A stretch of 60,822 nucleotides of DNA, from contig JAUIJH010000012.1 in NCBI GenBank assembly GCA_030431335.1, forward strand, positions 1-60,822, written 5' to 3'. The DNA comes from Alphaproteobacteria bacterium (lineage in GTDB: Bacteria; Pseudomonadota; Alphaproteobacteria; Rhizobiales; Amorphaceae). Position 1 is the stretch's first letter, and each line of letters begins with the position of its first letter. The notes beneath the pieces were generated by a model. It saw only the letters and a list, made by a program, of their open reading frames with translations, made no database searches and was not told the DNA's origin. The translations under genes were made by a program, and so were the position numbers. Shown here piece after piece: positions 54,508 through 60,822 of the stretch.

Positions 54508-56004
54508 TCAGAACCTCGGAATGTCGGGGAAAGGCAGGCGCCCGCGGTGCACGTGCATTTTGCCGAGCTCGGCGCAGCGATGCAGGGTCGGGAACACCTT
54601 GCCCGGGTTGAGCAGATGGTCGGGGTCGAAGGCGCACTTCACGCGCTGCTGCTGCTTGAGGTCGTCCTCGGTGAACATCTCGGGCATCAGGTCGCGCTTT
54701 TCCACGCCCACCCCGTGCTCGCCGGTGAGGCAGCCGCCCACCGCCACGCACAGCTTCAATATGTCCGCGCCGAACGCTTCGGCGCGCTCCAGCTCCCCTT
54801 CCGCGTTGGCATCGAACAGGATCAGCGGGTGCAGGTTGCCGTCGCCGGCATGGAACACGTTGGCGACGCGCAGCCCGTGCTTCTCGGACAGCTCCGCCAT
54901 CCCCTTCAGCACCCGCGGCAGCTCGCGCCGCGGAATCGTGCCGTCCATGCACATATAGTCGGGCGAGATGCGCCCCACGGCCGGGAAGGCGGCCTTGCGC
55001 CCGGCCCAGAAGGTGGCCCGCTCCGCCTCGTTCTGCGACACGCGGCAGTGGGTGGCGCCATGGTCGCGCGCGATCGCCTCGACGCGCTCCAACAGGTGGT
55101 CCACCTCCACCTGCGGCCCGTCCAGCTCCACGATCAGCAGCGCGTCCACGTCGAGCGGATAGCCCGCGTGCACGAAATCCTCGGCCGCATGGATCGCCGG
55201 CCGGTCCATCATCTCCATGCCGCCGGGAATGATGCCGGCCGCGATGATCGCCGCCACGCATCGCCCCGCGTCCTCGGTGACGGGGAAGCCCAGGAGACAG
55301 GCCCGCGCCGTCTCCGGTGCCCGCAGGATGCGCACCGTCACCTCGGTGACAATGCCCAAAAGCCCCTCCGAGCCCACCATGAAGGCGAGGAAATCGTAGC
55401 CCGCGCTGTCGAGGTGCTTGCCGCCCAGCCGCAGCACCTCGCCCTCGATGGTGACGATCTCGAGCCCGAGGATGTTGTTGGTGGTGAGCCCATATTTGAG
55501 GCAGTGCACGCCGCCGGAATTTTCCGCCACGTTGCCGCCGATGGAGCAGGCGATCTGGCTCGACGGGTCCGGCGCATAATAAAAGCCGCGATGGGCCACC
55601 GCCTGGGTGATGGCGAGGTTGGTGACGCCGGGCTGCACCGTCGCGCAGCGGTTGGCGAAATCGATGTCGAGGATCCGGTTGAAGCGCATCATCGACACGA
55701 GCACCGCGTCTTCCAGCGGCAGCGCCCCGCCCGACAGCGAGGTGCCGGCCCCGCGCGGCACCACGCGGATGCCGTTCTGGCCGCAATATTTCAGCACCGC
55801 CGCCACCTGCGCCACCGTCTCCGGCAGCACCACCACGAAGGGCATCTGCCGATAGGCGGTCAGCCCGTCGGTCTCGTAGGCGCGCATGCCGGTCTCGTCG
55901 TCGACGGTGCCCTCGCCCGGCACGATCGCCCGCAGCGCGGCCACGATCTCCGCTCGCCGCGCAAGGACACTCTCGTTGGCCGCTGGCATGGCAAGGCTCG
56001 ACAC
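54508..56004 (-). CDS. glcD: Glycolate oxidase subunit GlcD (FAD-linked)
   Basis: Main flavoprotein of glycolate oxidase, 498 residues, of the FAD/D-lactate dehydrogenase family. The FAD domain (about 40-215) contains VVPRGAGTSLSGGALP and ACSIGGNVAENSGGVHCLKY; the C-terminal FAD-oxidase domain ends with GCLTGEHGVGVEKRDLMP. GTG 56004 is chosen: GGGAGAAG is well spaced and the length equals E. coli GlcD. ATG 55989 would be 5 codons shorter. It is first in a five-gene operon and divergent from the oxidase subunit IV gene. Confidence 0.95.
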   Translation of the reverse strand: MSSLAMPAANESVLARRAEIVAALRAIVPGEGTVDDETGMRAYETDGLTAYRQMPFVVVLPETVAQVAAVLKYCGQNGIRVVPRGAGTSLSGGALPLEDAVLVSMMRFNRILDIDFANRCATVQPGVTNLAITQAVAHRGFYYAPDPSSQIACSIGGNVAENSGGVHCLKYGLTTNNILGLEIVTIEGEVLRLGGKHLDSAGYDFLAFMVGSEGLLGIVTEVTVRILRAPETARACLLGFPVTEDAGRCVAAIIAAGIIPGGMEMMDRPAIHAAEDFVHAGYPLDVDALLIVELDGPQVEVDHLLERVEAIARDHGATHCRVSQNEAERATFWAGRKAAFPAVGRISPDYMCMDGTIPRRELPRVLKGMAELSEKHGLRVANVFHAGDGNLHPLILFDANAEGELERAEAFGADILKLCVAVGGCLTGEHGVGVEKRDLMPEMFTEDDLKQQQRVKCAFDPDHLLNPGKVFPTLHRCAELGKMHVHRGRLPFPDIPRF

Positions 56005-56213
56005 GGACTTCTCCCTATTGGGCGGATCTGGGCCAAGGCTGGCGCGGGACGGGTCAAAAGGCAATGTCCGACCCGAAATGCCCGCAAACGCTTGGGCTCG
56101 AGGCTGAATAAAATCGGCCCGAACCCCGGCGAGGGCTTTACCCTTGCCGCTGCCTTCCTCTACCTGTTGGCCCGCAGGCGTTCAGGCGACCGCGGCTCAA
56201 GCCCGCCGTGTTT

Positions 56214-56242
56214 CTTGATCGCTCAACGTGCCCCGTCTAATG
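56214..56242 (+). promoter_or_regulatory. Possible promoter of coxIV-like/pnt genes
   Basis: CTTGAT (56214-56219) and CTAATG (56237-56242) are separated by 17 bases and lie 30 bases before the ATG of the small oxidase-subunit gene. They resemble the alphaproteobacterial housekeeping consensus CTTGAC and CTATAT. One partial match among many possible; unsupported by other data. Confidence 0.33.
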
Positions 56243-56271
56243 ACGAGGCAGTCGACTGCAAGGTAAGAACG

Positions 56272-56448
56272 ATGGCCGAGCACCATGCCCCAGTGGCACA
56301 CGAGGACTTGAACGCAATGGACGCCGAAGCGCCCCGCACTTCTATTGAGGACCATCAGCGCACCTTCGACGCCTTCATCGGGCTGACGAAGGTGACAATC
56401 GCCCTGGTGGTGCTGCTGCTCATCTTTATGGCAGTCTTCCTCGTCTAA
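56272..56448 (+). CDS. aa3-type cytochrome c oxidase subunit IV
   Basis: Small membrane protein of 58 residues: a polar N-terminus, the segment DHQRTFDAFIGLTKVT and one transmembrane helix (about 38-57), matching the short bacterial subunit IV of aa3 oxidases. This subunit is dispensable and of unclear role. The frame is open long before ATG 56272, but that is a shadow of glcD. It precedes pntAA by 52 bases, an order typical for alphaproteobacteria. Confidence 0.85.
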   Translation: MAEHHAPVAHEDLNAMDAEAPRTSIEDHQRTFDAFIGLTKVTIALVVLLLIFMAVFLV

Positions 56449-56500
56449 TTAACCGACCGACCGCACGGACGACGATGAGCGTCGATCCCTGGAGCGCATC

Positions 56501-57661
56501 ATGAAGATAGCCGTACCGGCGGAAACCGAAGACACCCGCGTTGCGGCAACCCCGGATGTGGTGAAACGCTACGTCCAGATGGGGGCTACGGTCGTCGTCG
56601 CCGCGGGTGCCGGCGAGAACGCCCGCATCACCGACCAGGCCTTCAAGGAGGCCGGCGCCGAGATCGCCGCCTCGAGCGCCGAGGCCGTCAAGGACGCGGA
56701 CATCGTCCTCACCGTGCGCCGCCCCGCTCCGGACGTGCTCGCGGCGCTGAAGAAGGGCGCCTTCGTCGTCGGCGCGCTCGATCCGTTCGGCGAGCGCGAG
56801 GGCCTGCAGGCGCTGGCCGACGCGGGCGCCTCGGCGGTCGCGATGGAGCTGATGCCGCGCATCACCCGCGCGCAGTCCATGGACATCCTGTCGAGCCAGG
56901 CGAACCTCGCCGGCTACCAGGCGGTCATCGACGCCGCCGCTGCCTTCGACCGCGCCTTCCCCATGATGATGACCGCGGCCGGCACCGTTCCCGCCGCCAA
57001 GGTGTTCGTGATGGGCGCCGGCGTCGCGGGCCTGCAGGCGATCGCCACCGCGCGCCGCCTCGGCGCCGCCGTCAGCGCCACCGACGTGCGCCCCGCCGCC
57101 AAGGAGCAGGTCGCCTCGCTGGGCGCCAAGTTCGTCGCGGTGGAGAACGAGGAGTTCAAGGCCGCCGAAGACGCGGGCGGCTACGCCAAGGAAATGTCGG
57201 ACGACTACAAGCGCCAGCAGGCCGAGCTGGTCGCCGCCCACATCGCCAAGCAGGACGTGGTGATCACCACGGCGTTGATCCCCGGCCGCCCGGCGCCGCG
57301 GCTGATCACCGCCGCCATGGTCGCCTCCATGCAGCCCGGCTCCATCGTCGTCGACCTCGCCGTCGAGCGCGGCGGCAACGTGGAAGGCGCCGTCGCGGGC
57401 GAGATGGTGCAGCAGGGGCCGGTCAAGATTCTCGGCTACAACAACGTGCCCGGCCGCATCCCCAACACCGCCTCGCTGCTCTACGCGAAGAACCTCTACA
57501 CCTTCGTCGATACCGTGCTGGTCGACAAGGAATCCAAGGCGCTGGCGCCCAGTTGGGACGACGAGATCATCACCGCGACGCTGCTGACGCGCGACGGCGC
57601 GCTGGTCCACGAGCGCTTCGGCGGCCCGGCGAAGACCAACCAGGCCCCCACGGCCGCTTAG
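56501..57661 (+). CDS. pntAA: NAD(P) transhydrogenase alpha subunit 1 (NAD-binding domain I)
   Basis: Soluble NAD(H)-binding domain of proton-translocating transhydrogenase, 386 residues, alanine dehydrogenase-like fold. Marks are [19 protein letters not shown] near 12-30, the RQD-loop equivalent around [20 protein letters not shown] near 115-134, and the Rossmann motif [20 protein letters not shown] near 170-189. There are no membrane helices, as in the three-subunit enzymes of Rhodospirillum type. pntAB follows after 10 bases. Confidence 0.95.
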   Translation: MKIAVPAETEDTRVAATPDVVKRYVQMGATVVVAAGAGENARITDQAFKEAGAEIAASSAEAVKDADIVLTVRRPAPDVLAALKKGAFVVGALDPFGEREGLQALADAGASAVAMELMPRITRAQSMDILSSQANLAGYQAVIDAAAAFDRAFPMMMTAAGTVPAAKVFVMGAGVAGLQAIATARRLGAAVSATDVRPAAKEQVASLGAKFVAVENEEFKAAEDAGGYAKEMSDDYKRQQAELVAAHIAKQDVVITTALIPGRPAPRLITAAMVASMQPGSIVVDLAVERGGNVEGAVAGEMVQQGPVKILGYNNVPGRIPNTASLLYAKNLYTFVDTVLVDKESKALAPSWDDEIITATLLTRDGALVHERFGGPAKTNQAPTAA

Positions 57662-57671
57662 GAACCCGACC

Positions 57672-58070
57672 ATGAAAGCCTATGCGCAAGACGTGGCGAC
57701 CAGCGCCGCCGACACCGCCACCGCCATCGCGGACGCCTCCGCCGAGGCCATGCACGTCGCGACCGGCGGGGCCATCGACCCCACCATCTACCGCCTCGCG
57801 ATCTTCGTGCTCGCGATCTTCGTCGGCTACTACGTGGTCTGGTCGGTGACGCCGGCGCTGCACACGCCGCTGATGAGCGTGACCAACGCCATCTCCTCGG
57901 TCATCGTGGTGGGCGCGCTGCTCGCGACCGGCGTTTCGTTCATGGAGGCGGAGGGGGCGATCTGGGCCAAGATCTTCGGCTTCGTCGGCCTTGTCCTGGC
58001 GTCGGTGAACATCTTCGGCGGCTTCCTCGTCACCCAGCGCATGCTGGCGATGTACAAGAAGAAAAAGTGA
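57672..58070 (+). CDS. pntAB: NAD(P) transhydrogenase alpha subunit 2 (membrane part)
   Basis: Membrane domain II component of the transhydrogenase, 132 residues with an N-terminal Ala-rich polar stretch and four helices (about 40-58, 70-90, 95-110, 112-125). The loop [20 protein letters not shown] is the conserved core that lines the proton channel. It ends in four Lys on the cytoplasmic side. pntB follows after 58 bases. Confidence 0.94.
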   Translation: MKAYAQDVATSAADTATAIADASAEAMHVATGGAIDPTIYRLAIFVLAIFVGYYVVWSVTPALHTPLMSVTNAISSVIVVGALLATGVSFMEAEGAIWAKIFGFVGLVLASVNIFGGFLVTQRMLAMYKKKK

Positions 58071-58128
58071 AAAATCCTCGCCATGGGCACCCTGCCGACC
58101 GCCTGCATGACAAGTCTGGATTGACCCG

Positions 58129-59535
58129 ATGACCGCCAACCTCGCCGCCATCCTCTACCTCGTCGCGGGCGTCCTGTTCATCCTCGCCTTGCGCGGGTTG
58201 TCGCACCCCGAATCGTCGCGCAAAGGCAATGCCTACGGCATGATCGGCATGACCATAGCGGTCATCACCACCTTGTGGGCCGGGATGCCGGACGTGGCCG
58301 GCTGGGTCCTCATCGTGCTCGGCCTCGGCCTCGGCGGCGCGGTCGGGGCGATCATCGCCAAGCGCATCCCGATGACGGCGATGCCGCAGCTCGTCGCGGC
58401 CTTCCACTCGCTGGTCGGCCTCGCGGCGGTGTTCGTCGCCGCCGGCGCGCTCTATGCGCCGGAAGCCTTCGGCATCGGCACGCCGGAGCACATCAAGGCG
58501 CTTTCGCTGGTCGAAATGGCCATCGGCGTCGCGGTCGGCGCGCTCACCTTCACCGGCTCGGTCATCGCCTTCGCCAAGCTCGACGGGCGCATGTCCGGCA
58601 AGCCGATCATGCTGCCCGGCCGTCACGTCATCAACGCGCTGCTGTTCCTCGGCCTCCTCGCGCTGATCGTCCTGTTCGTGCAGTCCGACGGCGCGGTGAT
58701 CCAGCAGCGCCTGCTGTTCTGGGCCATCACCGTCGCCGCGCTGATCCTCGGCGGGCTCATCATCATCCCCATCGGCGGCGCGGACATGCCCGTGGTGGTG
58801 TCGATGCTCAACTCCTATTCGGGCTGGGCGGCGGCCGGCATCGGCTTCACGCTGGGCAACACGGCGCTGATCATCACCGGCGCGCTGGTGGGCTCCTCGG
58901 GCGCGATCCTGTCCTACATCATGTGCAAGGGCATGAACCGCTCGTTCATCTCGGTGATTCTGGGCGGCTTCGGCGGCGAGAGTGCCGGCCCCGCCGGCGA
59001 CCTGGGCGACCGCACGGTCAAGCAGGGCTCGGCCGAGGACGCGGCCTACCTGATGAAGAACGCCGGCTCCGTGATCATCGTGCCGGGCTACGGCATGGCG
59101 GTGGCGCAGGCGCAGCACGCCCTGCGCGAAATGGCCGACAAGCTGAAGGCCGAGGGCGTCGAGGTCAAATACGCCATCCACCCCGTGGCGGGCCGCATGC
59201 CGGGCCACATGAAGGTCCTCCTCGCCGAGGCGCAGGTGCCCTACGAGGACGTCTTCGAGCTGGAGGACATCAACTCCGAGTTCGCGCAGACCGACGTCGC
59301 CTTCGTCATCGGCGCCAACGACGTGACCAACCCGGCGGCGCGCGACGATCCGTCCTCGCCCATCTACGGTATGCCCATCCTCGAGGTGGACAAGGCCAAG
59401 ACGGTGCTGTTCTCCAAGCGCTCGCTGGGCTCCGGTTACGCCGGCATCGACAACACGTTGTTCTACAAGGACAACAACATGATGCTGTTCGGCGACGCCA
59501 AGAAGATGGTCGAGGCGATCGTCAAGTCGATCTGA
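58129..59535 (+). CDS. pntB: NAD(P) transhydrogenase beta subunit
   Basis: Beta subunit of 468 residues: nine or so membrane helices (about 1-270) and the NADP(H)-binding domain III (about 290-468), with GYGMAVAQAQHALREMADKL and VAGRMPGHMKVLLAEAQVPY. Conserved channel residues such as the His of FHSLVGLAAV (near 91) are present. With PntAA and PntAB it uses the proton gradient to reduce NADP+ with NADH. Ends 12 bases from the convergent GH8 gene. Confidence 0.96.
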   Translation: MTANLAAILYLVAGVLFILALRGLSHPESSRKGNAYGMIGMTIAVITTLWAGMPDVAGWVLIVLGLGLGGAVGAIIAKRIPMTAMPQLVAAFHSLVGLAAVFVAAGALYAPEAFGIGTPEHIKALSLVEMAIGVAVGALTFTGSVIAFAKLDGRMSGKPIMLPGRHVINALLFLGLLALIVLFVQSDGAVIQQRLLFWAITVAALILGGLIIIPIGGADMPVVVSMLNSYSGWAAAGIGFTLGNTALIITGALVGSSGAILSYIMCKGMNRSFISVILGGFGGESAGPAGDLGDRTVKQGSAEDAAYLMKNAGSVIIVPGYGMAVAQAQHALREMADKLKAEGVEVKYAIHPVAGRMPGHMKVLLAEAQVPYEDVFELEDINSEFAQTDVAFVIGANDVTNPAARDDPSSPIYGMPILEVDKAKTVLFSKRSLGSGYAGIDNTLFYKDNNMMLFGDAKKMVEAIVKSI

Positions 59536-59547
59536 GACCGACCGGCC

Positions 59548-60822
59548 TCACAGGCGGGACAGCATCTGCGGCGGGCTCGGCTGGGCCGTCTGGCTGGCCC
59601 GCATGAAATCCAGCCCCGCGAGCCCCGACTGCCGCCGCGCCGACACGCGCCACGCCGTCGGCGCGGGGGCCGCCTGCGGCAGGGCGCGGGCGATTTGCGG
59701 CGCCTGCTCCACGCACTGCGGGTAGTGGGCCCGCGCCGTGGACAACGCGATCAGGTGCAGCGCCGAGCCGAAATAGGTGGTCGGCCGAAACTGTTGCAGG
59801 CGGGTCGGGATCGGCACGCCGCGCGCGGCGCACGCCGTAAGCGCCGCGATGGTGCGGTAGCCCGGGTCGTTCATCTCGCCCAGCGTGCGCCCCGAAGCGA
59901 GGTCGATGTCGGCAGGCACGCCGCGCCCCTCGACATTGAAGGCCTGATCGAACGGCGTGAGATAGCGCGCCGGCACCCGCCCACCCAACATCATGAAAAG
60001 CGGGATGCGGACCGCATCGTAGGACGATTTCATGGCGAAGCCCTGGGCCGGGCGCGCGCGCCGCTCCGACCGCACGGTGATCCAGTCCGGCGCGTGGCCG
60101 CCCGTGTGGGAGAGCGCTTCCTTCGTCAGGATCAGCCCGCTCTGCCACGCCTCCAGGAACGGGTGCCGGTCGTCCACCGCCGCGAAGGCGAGCAGCGCGC
60201 CGTAGACGAAATAGGACAGGTTCACCACCGGCCCCTGCGCGCCCGAATCGAAGCCGAACGCGCCGGGCCGCACCAGCACCAGCCCATCCACCCGATGCAG
60301 CAGCCGCCGGCCGATATCGTCGATCATCGGCCGTGCCAGCTTGGCGTAGCGCGGCTCGTTCCACCGCGTCGCCGCGCCCATCAGCGCGTAGGCGATGACG
60401 ATATCGCCATCCGAGGCGTTGTTGCGGTCGGCGATCGGCTCGGCGCGGCGAGGGTCGTAGAGCCAGCTCACCAGAGTGTCGCCCCGGCCGCGCATGTTGG
60501 CGAAGGTGAAGGCGAGAATGCTGTCGAAGCTGTGCCGGTCGCCCGCCGCGAGCGCCAGCAACAAGCCGTAGCTCTGCCCCTCGCTATGCGAGACGCCCTC
60601 CTTCTCCACGTCGACCACCCGCCCATCGGCGCTGACGAAGCGCTCCGCCACGAGCGCCGGTCCCGGAAGGATGAAGGGTGGGTACCCACCGACGCTCACG
60701 ACGGCCTGCCAGGCGCCCCGCTGCGGCGACGGCATCGTGCAGCCCGGCGAGGCCTGCGACGACGGCAACGCCGACGAGACCGACGGCTGCACGTCGCTGT
60801 GCACCCTGCCCGGCTGTGGCGA
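59548..60822 (-). CDS. Glycoside hydrolase family 8 endoglucanase (BcsZ-like), 5' end outside window
   Basis: Cellulase-type hydrolase with at least 424 codons, open to the right edge. The GH8 signature is present: the general acid Glu in VSHSEGQSYGLLLALA and the catalytic Asp in NASDGDIVIAYAL, plus GVVNLSYFVYGAL-like SYFVY segment and MKSSYDAVRIPL. The visible N-terminal part, rich in Ser/Pro (SALPSSQASPGCT), looks like sequence after a signal peptide, so the true start is beyond 60822; GTG 60804 is unlikely. BcsZ-type enzymes trim cellulose during export, so bacterial cellulose synthase genes may lie to the right. Confidence 0.87.
   Translation of the reverse strand, partial: SPQPGRVHSDVQPSVSSALPSSQASPGCTMPSPQRGAWQAVVSVGGYPPFILPGPALVAERFVSADGRVVDVEKEGVSHSEGQSYGLLLALAAGDRHSFDSILAFTFANMRGRGDTLVSWLYDPRRAEPIADRNNASDGDIVIAYALMGAATRWNEPRYAKLARPMIDDIGRRLLHRVDGLVLVRPGAFGFDSGAQGPVVNLSYFVYGALLAFAAVDDRHPFLEAWQSGLILTKEALSHTGGHAPDWITVRSERRARPAQGFAMKSSYDAVRIPLFMMLGGRVPARYLTPFDQAFNVEGRGVPADIDLASGRTLGEMNDPGYRTIAALTACAARGVPIPTRLQQFRPTTYFGSALHLIALSTARAHYPQCVEQAPQIARALPQAAPAPTAWRVSARRQSGLAGLDFMRASQTAQPSPPQMLSRL

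Noticed and set aside
53735..55786. A 683-residue reading frame joining the Rap1a-like protein to upstream sequence
   Set aside because: The part before ATG 54505 is a frame-shifted shadow of glcD; the signal peptide begins at 54505.

Overview
The window is high-GC alphaproteobacterial chromosome, most likely Hyphomicrobiales (Rhizobiales). The evidence is gene content and order: rpmB, a DUF3108 gene, a SUV3-like helicase, an S4-domain gene, fdxA and carD in a row; a three-subunit proton-translocating transhydrogenase preceded by a tiny aa3 oxidase subunit IV; a urtABCDE cluster; and a glycolate oxidase operon. Genus is not claimed.

Bases 1 to about 5310 are the right-hand end of an integrated mobile element. 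All its genes are on the minus strand: a tyrosine integrase, an unknown protein that overlaps the integrase start, an AlpA/excisionase-like DNA-binding protein, two small unknown proteins, a RepA-like P-loop ATPase, a RuvC resolvase and an unknown gene running off the left edge. Most of these overlap by a few bases. The element contains a cluster of short TGTCCGG-type repeats and ends near a sequence matching the 3' end of a serine tRNA, a plausible attR.

From 5.5 to 12.3 kb lies a catabolic cluster: a divergent LysR regulator, an RraA-like aldolase, a tripartite tricarboxylate transporter (TctC, TctB, TctA) and two NAD(P)-dependent dehydrogenases. From 12.4 to 21 kb come a type II P-type cation ATPase, a PAS-containing chemoreceptor, and an ABC permease/ATPase pair with a neighbouring amidohydrolase. 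From 21.2 to 26 kb is a sugar-type ABC transporter (binding protein, double ATPase, two permeases).

From 26 to 44.1 kb are mostly housekeeping genes: dnaN-recF, rpmI-rplT with a clear terminator, a fatty acid hydroxylase family protein, pheS and pheT with a DUF922 lipoprotein gene between them, a TPR-sulfotransferase, a VUT-family transporter with rpmB, DUF3108, a large SUV3-like helicase, an S4-domain gene that lacks an ordinary start codon, fdxA with atypical codon use, carD and a DUF3096 micro-protein.

From 44.2 to 50.3 kb is the urea ABC transporter urtABCDE, preceded by a good sigma-54 promoter match. From 50.5 to 56 kb is a glycolate oxidase operon, glcD, a Rap1a/Tai-like gene, glcE, a small membrane protein and glcF, in which two non-enzymatic genes are interleaved with the three subunits. 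The window closes with coxIV-like, pntAA, pntAB and pntB, and a GH8 endoglucanase cut by the right edge.
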